NCBI GenBank assembly: GCA_037953625.1
Contig: CM075656.1
Coordinates: 71,319,001 to 71,383,000, forward strand
Reading direction: 5' to 3'
Length of the DNA: 64,000 nucleotides
Source: Crotalaria pallida
Lineage: Eukaryota > Streptophyta > Magnoliopsida > Fabales > Fabaceae
Of the stretch, positions 14,098 to 25,720 are shown one piece after another. Under the pieces are notes generated by a model. The model had not been told where the DNA came from. It saw nothing but the letters and a program-made list of their open reading frames with translations, and did no database searches. The translations under genes were made by a program, and so were the position numbers. How positions within the stretch are numbered: position 1 is the stretch's first letter; every line of letters begins with the position of its first letter.

Positions 14098-14346
14098 CTA
14101 AGTACCTGTTAAGGGAGTACAATACTCTGAAAAGGGAGACCTCAACATTAGGCCTACACATAGATCTTTGTCTCCATCCTTGACAGGTACTCCTTCTAGC
14201 TCAGGGTACTCATCGGCATCATCGAATCTCTCATCGTCATCGGGTAGTACCAAACCTTCCGCATTTTTTTGATCCTCTAGCACAAATCTGCTTGTTGTGG
14301 CATCAGCATCCACCAACAAAACAACGAGGCAGGAGAGAGTAAGCAT
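14098..14346 (-). CDS. Small acidic open frame inside the 5' LTR
   Basis: An 82-codon frame begins MLTLSCLVVLLVDADATTS, hydrophobic then acidic (DDDERFDDADEYPELEG). The other LTR has a 61-codon version at 1523-1708, ended early by a stop. The same position in the related solo LTR holds a longer acidic frame (12227-12574), preceded by a shared CCGTCGACG stretch. I recognise no family. The frame may be part of a leader RNA rather than a protein gene. Confidence 0.3.
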   Translation of the reverse strand: MLTLSCLVVLLVDADATTSRFVLEDQKNAEGLVLPDDDERFDDADEYPELEGVPVKDGDKDLCVGLMLRSPFSEYCTPLTGT

Positions 14347-15031
14347 TCTGAACGACGCATCGTCGACGGCGTGGGTTTACAATAGGCAAAATATCAAGAC
14401 CACACAAACATAACAAATAACATATATGCAGCACCACATTCATAATCATAATCATCATCAATTAATCATTCATCAACGCAAGCTTACTTTTGCTTATCAA
14501 TATCATTAATCTCTTTGCGACATATAATTCTTTCTTTCTCACATGCTTTTCTCAATCACATCTTACGAATCTTTCACTTTCATTCATTTCCATCTTCATA
14601 GGGTTTCATTCATCTTTCCATACTTTTCAATATCGAGTTCATTTCTTATTTCTGCAATATTCATCTTCTCTTATTACGTCTTATGAGTTCGCGTCCATCG
14701 ATGATTGGGGAATTCATAATATCATCGAGGTAAAAGTTTAGTTCGCAGTTAGCACACACGTCTACATCTCCTCGATCATCCACCCAACCTAGTCAGAAGC
14801 AAACAGGGGTACAGGACCTTGACCACGCGGGCTTGACAGCTGTCTCAACAAAATACTCAATACCAGGAGAACTGTAGAAAATCCGGTACAGTCTCAAATC
14901 ATATAATCAAGTCACACTGTAGAAAAATCCGGTACAGTGGCAAAATCACAGAGCCCCGTTCCAGTCTCTCTCACTGTTCTAGACTTGCAATCTAGAGGGC
15001 GACAGTAAATTTCTAGTTCCGGGTGCAGAAC

Positions 15032-15229
15032 TTACCACGGCCGATCGGGATGGATCACCCATCGCCACCTGTGGGATTCGTTCCACCTAGAAAAATACTC
15101 TAGGCTTCTTAACGTTTCACAGTCATTGCCCTCCCCTAATGCAATCTCCACCCGAGTATCCGCAGATACTCGTAGTATCTTCCTCTCCACTACTTCGACT
15201 TCACACTCATAACTCACCGCATAAATCAA
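15032..15229 (-). CDS. 65-codon open frame conserved in both LTRs
   Basis: The frame begins MIYAVSYECEVE and is present at the same length in the other LTR at 2392-2589, with about seven substitutions between the copies. DNA homologous to it (GGAGGGCAATGA core) also occurs in the solo LTR around 11530-11640, but there one extra base shifts the frame. That argues the conservation acts on DNA or RNA rather than protein. No known domain is recognised. Confidence 0.25.
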   Translation of the reverse strand: MIYAVSYECEVEVVERKILRVSADTRVEIALGEGNDCETLRSLEYFSRWNESHRWRWVIHPDRPW

Positions 15230-18200
15230 AGTCTTTTAAAGCTTTGAGGTTTTAATTATTAACCTAAGGTCGGCTCATCCTTGGTGCATCCCTTCAACGA
15301 GTCCCGACCACTAATTAACTTAATACTTTTCTTTTGTCACATATGACAGAGCTTGAATCACATCAGCATCTTGCATCACATCTCGTGAGCTTTCACAGTA
15401 CAACATCATGACTCTTTTCAGCACTTCAGCTTCACTTTCTCAGCTGAGGAGCAAAGCCCAACTCATATCACATCTCTTTTCTCATGAATCTCATCAGCAT
15501 TATTTTCATCAGCTTTTGCTCAGCAACATCATTCTTATCAGCATCTTTCTCATCATCATTACGACACTTTCATTCACATCATATGTTATTTCTTATCACA
15601 ATCTTAAGAATCTTCATTACATCTCAACTCTTTCTCAATCTCAGCTCATATCTCTTTTCCAATCATTCTCATACCTCTTATCATTATTTCTTTTCTTTTC
15701 TGATGACTTGTTCTCACTTTAATTTCATAATTCCCATATCGTCTCATAGTCAAGACGTAGCAGACGTCCATCAGCATACTAATCAAAATCGGTACAGTCC
15801 AGATATCGTCATACATAATTAAACACTTAAACAGATAAACAAGAGCATGCTATTTCAAATCATCATCATATAATCTCATCACATAACATCATGTGGTCTT
15901 TGTCTCCTTCGTATAAGTGGCCACACAAACACCAGACAATTGCCACTATACTACTGACTCAGAAACCACGAAGTTCCGACCTTTGAGATGATCAGGAACG
16001 TCCTAATAAATCACCTAAATACCACGGTGTCTTAGGAAAGCTTCTCTCTCACCTCAAATCCAGCAAATACTTTATCCGAAATTGTTACGGGTCCTCCCAA
16101 CTGTCAGTTGCTCCAACTTCCTGGCTTATAAGCACCTTGTACTAAAATAGAAGACACTAACGTCACATGTCTATTTAAATAATCGTCATACTCAGAATCA
16201 AAACGTGTTTTCGAAAACTCCTTTCACTTCTTGTCGGGGAATCGTAAAACGTCAGGACTTCTTTAAATCAAATCCAACTTTTTACTCTACTTTAAATACT
16301 TTGAAATCATTATAAACAATTAACAAAATCATTTTAAATAAATGAATTGGTTGCTGGTCCATTCCGGACAGCCAGGAACCAAGACTCGAAAACACCGAAA
16401 AACGCCACTTTTTCAATTCAACTTTCCTCTATATCCATTATTTTTGAAACTCAAACTTTAACTCAATTGAAAACATTTTTCGAAGTGTTACACAAGTTAA
16501 ATCAACGCTGGACAGCGGAGAAATAAACTTCAAATCACCTTTTTGCAAAATCCGAAAACACCGAAAAATTGTTCTTTAATCCCTTTAATACTTCATGTTA
16601 ATATGAAAACTTGAAATAATTTATTTTCAAACATAAACCATGAAACCAAATAGGGCAGCAACCAGTAAGCCCAATACTTTTTAAAATAACCAAATTCTTT
16701 TAAAAAAATCAATTCACTTCAAAAGATCAATTACAACATCGTAACTTATTAAATAACTCATTTTCCTTCACTTCTTTTATCAAATAAACAATTCCAAGAC
16801 ACTTCAACAAAGTAGTTCAATTAGCATGCATCACCTAAAACAAACCATTTGGCACATAGCACATAACACATTCTCAAATCATAATTTCAAACCAACAGCC
16901 TAGACCGAAACACAGTAAACAATTACCTTGCAAACTCATTCATGCATAGCCTAAACATATCATCAAGCAATCACTCATTCAATTATTTCAAGGAATCATG
17001 ATCATCATACAGGTCCAGCCAAGTCACAAAATAAAGTACAAAAATTCATATTTGTCGAAAACATTTAACTAGAGCTTTTGTTCGATTACGGGAAGCACAA
17101 AAGATAAAATCAAAAACTATACCAAATCAATTTGTTTAATTCTCAAAATTTCCAGATCATACACATATATGCCAAAGTTCATCATATAAAATTTTCAAGA
17201 CATTTGAACAACCCTAAGTTAGGTTTCAGATCAGATTTTGCCTAAAAATCACAACAACATTGTTGCTGACCTGAGGCTAAAATGCCACCATTAAAAATAG
17301 TAGTTCAATTCCGAATTGCATAAGAATTGGTATAAGTCTTCCTTACACAATCAAGACCATCTCATAAAAATTTCAGATTATTTGAAGTTGTGCAAGTCAT
17401 ACTTTTTCAATTAAACTTGTCACTTAGTCTGGAAAATCTGAACCAAGCGGTTCACTGTTTTGCCATTAGAAAATTATCAAATCAACTCCAAATCTCTTCA
17501 AATTTTACAGAGAACCTCGATATATGATAAGGAAACTACCATAAAAATTTCAAGTCTTTTAGAGTAGTTTAGGGTCACAAACTCTGTTTAGGTTTAACCC
17601 GAAAAGCTTATTTTTCCGAAATCGTTTTCACACAAATGACTCCATTTCGATTAACAAACCAACCTTAAAAATCATATAAAAATTCAGAGACAATCCATTT
17701 AACCTACTTAAAACAGTGTCCAAGTTTCAGAATCATCGAACATATACAACTACTACTTATCCAAATCTTTTTCCAAAGTTCAACACTTTACTAAATAACA
17801 ATCACATACACAAATAAAAGTCATTCTTCTTCACTTTTTAATGACATGCATGAACTATTTAACTTAAAAAAATAAACCTTTTTCAGGAAAAGTCTTAACT
17901 TTTCTAAAGATCATTACTTTAAACATAAAAGAATCACTTTTGCATCATAAACACTTCAACAAGTCTAGATCTATTTATAAAAATGACATGCAATAAGAAA
18001 TAAATAAGACAAAATAGTACCCATCACTTATTCTTTCATAAAGGTTATGGATCTTTACATGCAGGTAGAAAAAAGTTAAGATCAACTATAAAAAATCACA
18101 TGCATGCAAATAAAAATACTAGATCTAGCTTGAAATAAGCATGCATCAACATTTATAAACAAGAATCAAAAATCATTCTACACAAATGAGGTTCAAAATC

Positions 18201-18573
18201 GTGAGCATCATAGAAGTTGATGCATGTGCATCATTTTTTTTTTCAAACTCAAATCCAAGTAGAAATAAGCTTAGAAAGTAAAAAGGAACAAAGAAAATCA
18301 ACATGCAAGAGCTTCTTTGACTCAAAGCACAAAACTTCCATGAACTTCAAATGTAAACCGAAAATTACAAAGAAAAAGGGAAGAGAAATCAAGTTCTAAG
18401 ATCAATACCTAGATGGAGAATCAAAGAAGATAAGCTAGAAAATCAACTTCCTCTTCCTCCTTCTTCCTCTCTCCCACGGTCTCACCTTCTTTTTCTATCC
18501 TCTTCTTATTATTTTTTGGTTAAGTCTATGAAGCAAATGAATCAAGAGGGTGTATGAATGAGGGAGAAGAGGG

Positions 18574-18583
18574 GTATTTATAG
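18574..18583 (-). promoter_or_regulatory. TATA box of LTR promoter (5' LTR copy)
   Basis: This is the same CTATAAATAC motif as at 5931-5940, but in the LTR that would drive the element's own transcript. It is about 0.8 kb into the LTR, so most of the 5.6 kb LTR would be transcribed leader. Confidence 0.6.
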
Positions 18584-19405
18584 GGGCATGGTTTTGGGCT
18601 TGGGTTTTAGGGTTAAATGGGTCAGAAGACCCAAAAAATTAAGGGTAATTTAGGAACTTCAATTTCAAAGCCAAGGGTAGTTTTGGTAATCCAAAATGTT
18701 GCATGCAAGAGTATTTGAGTGGTAGACAAGCTAGAGCAATTTAGGGAAATAAATCAAATCATGCATCATATCACTTTCTTAAAGATATGTTATTTTATTC
18801 CTATTTATTTTATCATTCCATGCATCACACAACACATACATATGCACATACATATACATTGCATTTTCATTTTCTAAAATCACTTTTTCATATATAAAAG
18901 AGATTCTCAAAAGGAAAAGTTCATTAGAGATCAAAAACTATTTTTCATGATCAATATCTTCAAAATTCGTACTTCACAGATCTGAGAAATAATTTTCTTA
19001 AATCAACCCAGAAAATTATAAAAGTTACATTTTTGAAATCTACATTTCAATAGGATCGTTTTCATATAAAGATCATAAAATTCGGAGTTACGGTTAAAAA
19101 GTTATGAATTTCTGAAGTTTGTTAAATCCATTAAAGTTCACAAGGAAATTCATTCCTATAAGAAATCACCAACAATAAAATCATAACTCACTTCTCATTA
19201 ATTAAATCAGTCCAAACTCAATAAAATCATTTGCTTGAACCCTATAAAAATATTTGTTTATCAAAACTCCGTAAAATCGACAACTTATTACGTAACCGAA
19301 TAAAATACTCACAAAAAAAATCCTTTGTAAAACAATATCTCAAAACTCCTCTTTAATGAAAATTTATTTATCTTAGTTAGGAAAAATACGGAATGTCACA
19401 CTACC

Positions 19406-20234
19406 CTTCCTATCCGTCCATGCATCCGACATTATAGAACATCCATATTGAGCCCGCTCTAATTCATGCGGTTTCAACATTTCCTTGGTCATCTCAAGAT
19501 CCTTTTTCAGTAAAGGAACCCTCAACTCATGGTAGCTTGGAGGCTTAAGATGAGGGCCATATAGATCAATAGCTTCCACCATCATCTTGAAGCTTTTTGA
19601 ACGCGCAACATTGAAAGCAATTCCATTCCTATAAAAAAATCGGGCAATGTATTGGATGGTTTTAGCCCTTGCTTGCTTGTCACATGCATCATTCATGCTT
19701 GTCTGTCGTGCATGCTTTGCCAAATTTATGCTAACTTCGGGTTTTTTCATGTAAAGTAAATCCAAGGGACCTTTCACCGTTTTAGTAGCATGGCCAGCAG
19801 TTGATGCACCTGAAGTTACAGGTCTCTTTCCCTTTCCTGCTGCCCTGATGTTGTTGGCAATTTCTTCCAATTCTTCATCCTCATCCTCATCTTCCCCCAA
19901 TGCAGCATCAGTACCAGCTTGTTTTTTCTCAAGAGGAGCTCTAACTTTGGCTTTGACATCTTCTGGAGTTTTGGTACAAGACTGAGTAACACCCCTAATT
20001 CCCATTTGGTGCTCCTTTGCTCTAGTAATACCACCTGAAGTGACTTTAAAACAAAAGTCACATGTCACTTTTTTTGCTATTGTTAATGTCACTCAAACTA
20101 TTCCATTCTCATGCTATATCTATGTTATCACCAGTGGGTTTCACCAACCGACCCCTTGCAGCAGTAGAAGGCTGAGAAGATTGAGATGCTAGCTGAGTTG
20201 GTGGTTGAGAAGATGGTTGAGTATTTGAAGCCAT
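19406..20234 (-). pseudogene. hAT transposase, N-terminal BED-finger part (degenerate)
   Basis: The probable original start is the ATG at 20234-20232, opening a Ser/Gln/Pro-rich leader. About 40 codons in, a TGA stops the frame, and a small indel near 20070-20090 shifts it into the long open frame that starts at 20092. That frame shows a BED-type zinc finger (VTCDFCFK...GGITRAKEHQ), an acidic linker (EDEDEDEELEE) and the start of DUF659 ending in MSDAWTDRKG. Translation then breaks at the retrotransposon insertion at 19400. Across the insertion the frame resumes as RTLINFMVNSPRG, so the insertion hit the coding region. The homologous family normally continues through DUF659 to a C-terminal hAT dimerisation domain. 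Confidence 0.85.
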
Positions 20235-21192
20235 GAATGACTTTTGTCAGAATAGGATAAAGAATAGAAAAGGAAGAACGGTGAAGAAAGGACAAAACAA
20301 GAGTGATGCTTCTACACGCATGAGTGGTAGTAGAAAATGAACAAGAGTGGTGAAAAAGGACATAAGTCACAAAACAGGGAGAAGAAGAGTGATGGAAAAG
20401 AAGAAGATGAAAGAAGGAGTATGCTGCACGTTGAGAAGATCAACAGTGTTACATGTTGATCAAAGAGGAGAAGTTGAAGTGTTTAGGAAGAAATAAGAAA
20501 CAAGGTTTTATATTTTTTTTTGCTTACTTACTGTTGCACGTAATGCCTGTGTCTTTTGAGTTTCTTTTGATTTTTTTTTTATTGTAATCTGATTTGTATT
20601 GTATAGCCCAATTTTTTTGGTTGCAATATGATTTGCATTGTGAAACTGAAACCCAATAACTTAGGCCCATTTCACTTTAAAAAATTAGGGCTTCCTTTTT
20701 TATGTATCCTTTATGTCTCAGCCGCCGAGTCTGTTGGTGGGTTACGGGTCGGGTTTGCTGTTTTCGCAGGGAAATCCCTGTTGCGAGTGAGACGGTCGCA
20801 ACAGAGCCGCGACGCCGCCGCGACGCCGCCGAGATAGTCGCGACCAATTTCTAGGAAGCGACGACGTTTCACGTCGCAACCGCCGATGCGCCGCGACGAT
20901 TTTCTGCAATCGCGTCGCTCCTTTCCGCGATTGACTACCTAGCATCATACTTCTTCAGAATGGTAATTTTCGTGCTAAGATAGAGAGACCATCTTTTCTG
21001 GTAAGCAATGTTCATTGATGATTTGAAACCGAACCGAACCGGACCAAAAACGCATGGTTTTCTTTGGATTGGATCTAATCGGATTTGCTAATATAATGGA
21101 CCAATCCAAACCAAACCGCACATTTATTTTGTAATCGGTTCGAATGATATTTTGCCTCAAAACCGAACCAAACCGATCCGCGAACACCCCTA
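20235..21192 (-). repeat. hAT 5' leader and terminal region with subterminal repeats
   Basis: No credible gene is visible between the transposase start and the element end. Bases 20780-20930 form a GC-rich block with repeated GTCGCGAC-like palindromes in otherwise AT-rich DNA. Bases 21025-21192 carry repeated AACCGAACC motifs up to the terminal inverted repeat. Such subterminal repeats are transposase-binding sites in known hAT elements; binding here is inference. Short open frames in this block look incidental. Confidence 0.6.
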
Positions 21193-21200
21193 CTAATTGT

Positions 21201-22583
21201 GATGAGTATGGAGTTTCAGAAGAGAGGAAAGTGGGTTGAAGAAGGAAGGAAAGAAGAAGAAAAAAAGAGAGGGTTGAGAGGGCAGAGAAAGTTTTGTCGC
21301 GTCACCTGTTTCTGTCAAGTTCATAACACATATAGACGAAAGGATATCTGTGAAGATTTTAAAAAAAAAAATAAAGGACTGAGAAATTGCAAAAAAAAAA
21401 AAAGAACCAAAGTGAACCTATTAAATTAGATAAAGGACCAATTATGCAATTAACCCAAACCATGAGATGGCAGGAAACATGAATACATTCTTGGCAAACT
21501 AAAACCTAGATACAAATCAAGAGTTTACAATAAATGATGGAAAGTACTAAAGTCAAAATCTTTGTTCTCTAACACAATTTACCATAATAACTACGCTCAT
21601 CATCCCCTTCATATAGTTATCTTCACCAACGTTTTATTTGAAGGAGTATTATATTCCTATTGTAAACTGAAAAATAAAATAAAATGATAAAGTAAATAAA
21701 TAGAGGAGGAGATATATGTGAAGTGAACTATCACCGCCATATAGTTCAACTAATTAACAATGTACATTTGCAAAACTGAATCGTCACCGCCATAGCACCG
21801 TGAGCTTGCCGGACCGCATGACACTGAATCATAAAAGAACACTCCTGCAAAAAAATGATAATAAAAGAGATTAGGAAAAAATAAAAAGAAATGATGAAGT
21901 GCCTGACCTGGTACAATTTATTGACAAAGTAAGAAGTTGATAAGATTTCTTCTAATACAGTTTCATCTTATTAATGAGGGATTTTGACCTTCAATCCGGT
22001 AAATAATAAAATAGGAGAAGATGAAAATGAGATTTGAAGAGAAGGAAAAGGCTAAAATGGAAGGGAGGGAAATTGAATCTTTTTTCATGTGAAGGAAAAA
22101 AAATAAGAGAAGGGAAAGTGAAGGAGAAAGAGTACGTTGGAATAGGTGCAGGGGAAATGAGTTCCTGGTGACAGCAAATGTTGGGAAAATGGGTCTTTCT
22201 TGGGAGAATGGAAAGCCAACCTACCAAAATAATCATAGGAAAAGATTGTCTCTGTATTAACTCATGATGTTTATCAAATAAAATGTGAGTTTCAAAGCAA
22301 TATTTATTCCAACATTGCCCTTTTTTAAAAGCAAAGCACAAAACATTAGAATGATACTATATTGTAAAATTCCATTAATTACTAAATTAAGAAAATAATT
22401 CAAAATCAAAGTTTGATTAGAAGTTGCCACTTGGAAAAACTTTTCTCAAAGATTCCTTCAAATTTTACTTATTAAGATTAAGATAAGATGTTTATTTGGT
22501 GAAATAATCCTTTAGCCATAAGGGCCTTGTAACCATTCTAATGGGCCGAGCATGCTCTTCTAGCCCATCAGTTGAGCAACATA
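21201..22583. other. Intergenic DNA without recognised features
   Basis: AT-rich sequence with short open frames only. The longest (minus, 21991-22341) is low-complexity Phe/Ser/Pro-rich and has no homology I recognise. No transposon ends were found here apart from the hAT end just before it. Confidence 0.5.
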
Positions 22584-22886
22584 CTTTAGTTTATTGACCC
22601 TCCAATTAATTAGTTGACTCTCCTGTTAATGCGAAAAGTCAAAAATATCCTTAACAAAAAAAACAAGGATTTTTCACTAGCTACAAGCTTGCTGACCCCC
22701 TATCTAGCTAGCAAAAAAAAAGGATTTTTCACTAGCTCTCTCGGGGATCAGCTAGCTTGTAATTTTACAAAGCTCGCTGACCCCCCAGCTAGCTAGCTCT
22801 CTTGGGGGTCAGCTAGCTTGTAAGCTGACCCCTTAGAGAGCTAATAAAAAATCCTTTTTATATAGCTAGCTCTCTCGGGGGTCAGC

Positions 22887-25705
22887 TGTAACACCCAGCT
22901 TTTAATTAAAAATATAGTGCAAAAGGTTTAATAATTAAAATGGAGAGCTTAAAATTTTCTTTTCATAAAACAACTTTACATATAAAATTGGGTATTTCAA
23001 TTACAATATGAGTAGCACAAACAAATAAAGTTTTCCTTTTTTCCCATTTCTTCCACTGCGCCACTCTGATCCTCAAGCTCCTTGACTTTCACCTAAAATG
23101 TTAACCACATAAGGGTGAGACCTTTTCACAACACATTGAATTAGAAGATAATAAAGAGCACATAATAAAGACTTAAGCATCATAATCAAACCAAGCCATG
23201 AATAATAAAATGCTTCACTTTCATTTTCCAAAATCATTTTCATTTCCTTTATTTTATCTTGGTCTCACATTGTCGTAGCTTAAGCGAGCACCAAGCCCTT
23301 AGCCTCACATTGCCGTAGCTTAAGTGAGGACCAAGATGTATACTTATATTTTACACATGGCCTCACATTGCCGTAGCTTAAGTGAGCACCAAGCCGCATG
23401 CTTATATTCTGTCCTTAAATTTACAATTTACTTATATTATCATTGATCTCTAGTCTTTTAGTTTGTACCACTAGGAATTGGTTGCTCCTGCTAGGGCGTT
23501 TGTACACCCATTAGGGACTTTATTCACCCATCAGGACTATCACCCACTAGGCCTCACCCGTTAGGACTAATACATATAATTTTATACTCATACTTAACTC
23601 TTTCATTAAAATATTCCATTTACAAACTTTAGTATTTTACACATTTTCCATTCTTTTAGTTTTTGTTGAATTGATCATTTTGGGACATTGACTCCTAACG
23701 GGGCATTTACACCTAGTGGGGCGTTTTGGCCTGATGGTGCGTTTGGCCCTAATGGGGCGTTTGTACACCTAGCAGGAACACCTAGTGTCCCAATGTTCCA
23801 ATGATCAATTCAACCGTCCTTAACAACACAAACACATTCACCACAATGCACACATTTCAAATATCCATTTACATCAAGCATCAAGGATTTATATTCAAAC
23901 ACTTACATCATTCCAATTTTCACATCACATAATCAACAAATAATCAACATCATTTATGTTCCAATACTATACGCCAACATAATTCACAAAACGCATATAT
24001 TCCAAACTACAACTAAAACCCAACTCCAAAACATCCTAATTAAACATATTCATCATCAAGTAAACAATTATCATTTTCCTTGAAATCTCCTTATGGCCAC
24101 TAATCCTCTTACCACCTAATAGCTTGCATTATTTATCATAACATATTAATCCTTAATCTTTGAACACTCATTTCACATACGTTTCCCTTAAGCATCATCA
24201 ACCTTGATTAGATGATTATATTACACTTCTTATTCAAGCATTCAAATATTATCCCTATGACCATTAGTTATTACACCACCTCATAGCCAACATTACTAAT
24301 TTACCTCATTAGTTAACACTTAGCCATTTATATACTCATTTTACACACATTGCAAACATAACAACGATCAACAAACAACATATATTCATAGAAGCAATCG
24401 ACATACTCAGGTATGTCACAGCATGCTTAAATATAAGTCAACTCTTACAGGTGCTATTTTGCTACCCACAACCCAATTCAACTAAATATCTTCACAGCAT
24501 GCTTAAATATCTTCACTTCCGATATTTACAACATACATAAAGGGGGTTTTTAGCAGTTTATGACAATTAAATTAAATCATTAAATTATTAAATTATTAAC
24601 TTAAATCAAAATACCTTCATTCTCCCTAAACCAACTCTTACAGGTGCTATTTTGCTACCCACAACCCAATTCAACTACTTAGCCCAAATCCTATTATATA
24701 CCCCAACTATCTCTAACTCAAAGTGTGGAAAAGAGACTCCACTTACCCTAGAGAGGGAGAGAGCCCACACAAAGCTCCAAGAACCTCGAATCCACTCCGG
24801 ATCAACCTTGACTCCAAGCCTCTAGACCAATCTCCACTCCATTCTTCAAGATTGGAGGAGAGAGAAAAGGAGCCCTAGGAGAGAGAAAGAGGGCCACGAA
24901 TTGAGGGAGCTTGAGGGAGAAGGTGAATCTCATGGGTGAAGGTTTGAAAGGAAGGATTTTGGGTGGTTTGTGGTGGTTTTGTGTAGAGGAGAGAGAAAAC
25001 CGAAATTGGAGAGAGGGGAGGAAGAAAAGGAGGGTTTGGCTTTGAATCAACAAGGGAGAAGGACCTAAGCTTGATGATGATGGAGGAACCAATGGAGATG
25101 ATGGGGGTTGATGATTTGAAGCTCCAAGCCTCCATGGAAGCTTCAAATCGCAAGAAGAAGGGAGAAAGAAGGAGAGAAGAGCGTGAAGCATGAGAGAGAG
25201 AGGGGAGAGTCGAATGGGAGGAGGAAAGGGGAATGGGTGGCTGAAATAGAGGATAAGGGGGTGGAAATTACGTTTCTGCCCCCAAACTTTATTTTTATTT
25301 TCTGCATCAGACCTGAAGTAATCGATTACTTGCCCAAATTAATCGATTTCTTTGACACAATAATCGATTACTTCCTCCAATTAATCGATTATTTTTGCAG
25401 CATCATACAAAAACCAGAGCACTGATAATCGATTAGTTGCCCCCAAGTAATCGATTAACACCTGAGATAATCGATTACTTCCTTAAGAGTAATCGATTAA
25501 AAATGCTGCAACATCAAAGAGATTCTACCAGAGAGCTAGTAATCGATTACTCTGTATCGATTACTCTAATGAAAACTCCTATTAAGACAAATTCTAACTC
25601 CAAGACACTACCCTTAACTCCTATCCTTGGCTTCCTATGGTTTTTATCATAAATTCTAGCTTATGTTTTCCTAATTAACATGGAATTAAATTTTGGGATG
25701 TTACA
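22887..25705 (-). repeat. 3' LTR of the 8.8 kb element
   Basis: At 2819 bp it is a little longer than its partner. A stretch of about 45 bp (CTTACAGGTGCTATTTTGCT and following) occurs twice here, at about 24446 and 24636, but only once in the partner LTR. It also holds three imperfect copies of a CTCACATTGCCGTAGCTTAA unit at about 23268-23390 and an array of ATCGAT palindromes at 25318-25560. Confidence 0.92.
25318..25560. repeat. Array of AATCGATTA palindromes, 3' LTR
   Basis: About ten copies of a TAATCGATTA core (most followed by CTT, AGT or AAC) lie in 240 bp, spaced irregularly at roughly 15-70 bp. The repeated part is the palindrome rather than a tandem unit. In minus-strand sense it falls in U3, several hundred bp upstream of the possible TATA motif at 24691-24700, so it may be a transcription-factor or chromatin-binding array. 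Confidence 0.75.
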
Positions 25706-25720
25706 ATTCTCCCCCACTTA
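25706..25720 (-). other. Polypurine tract of the 8.8 kb element
   Basis: The minus strand reads AAGTGGGGGAGAAT directly before the LTR start TGTAACATCCC. Confidence 0.8.

Larger units (their letters stand above)
1111..19400 (-). mobile_element. 18.3 kb LTR retrotransposon with 5.65 kb LTRs (Tekay-like, no pol seen)
   Basis: Two long direct repeats (1111-6758 and 13756-19400) start TGTAACACCCCG and end ATGTCACA on the plus strand. They are flanked by a perfect 5-bp target duplication, ctacc, at 1106-1110 and 19401-19405. A primer-binding site complementary to initiator tRNA-Met (TGGTATCAGAGC, minus strand) abuts the right LTR and a purine-rich tract abuts the left one, so the element points to the minus strand. 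The interior (6759-13755) shows no gag, protease, RT or integrase and has itself taken a 5.16 kb solo LTR. LTR ends, primer type and the GAGGACGAGAAAT-like sequence next to the purine tract resemble Tekay/Del chromoviruses, but without pol this is inference. It is best called a large non-autonomous derivative. Confidence 0.93.
13756..19400 (-). repeat. 5' LTR of the 18.3 kb element
   Basis: This 5645-bp LTR is the upstream copy in element orientation, because the tRNA-Met primer site lies immediately inside it at 13740-13751. It ends at the ctacc duplication in the hAT gene. LTRs this long are unusual in plants outside Ogre-type and a few chromovirus families. Confidence 0.93.
1..21192 (-). 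mobile_element. hAT-superfamily transposon (left end outside window), split by an LTR retrotransposon
   Basis: The right terminus reads, on the minus strand, TAGGGGTGTTCGCGG followed by AACCGAACC-type subterminal repeats, a typical plant hAT end. The 8 bp outside it (21193-21200, ctaattgt) are the candidate target duplication, but the partner lies before base 1. The minus strand carries a BED-finger/DUF659 transposase gene in two blocks (19406-20234 and 1-1105). Bases 1111-19400 are a later insertion; joining the flanks across one copy of ctacc keeps the transposase frame open. The transposase has stops and frameshifts, so the copy is dead. Confidence 0.85.

Noticed and set aside
1111..19400. 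Ogre-type retrotransposon, because of the 5.6 kb LTRs
   Set aside because: The primer site matches initiator tRNA-Met, not the site used by Ogre elements, and no Ogre-like gag or pol is present. Tekay-like is more consistent but unproven.
19816..20061. 81-codon frame overlapping the hAT transposase in another frame
   Set aside because: Shadow of the BED-finger coding region.
24802..25191. Ser/Pro-rich 129-codon frame in the LTR and its longer counterpart at 30813-31322
   Set aside because: Low-complexity translation of a GA-rich tract with an equally open overlapping frame; no sign of coding selection.
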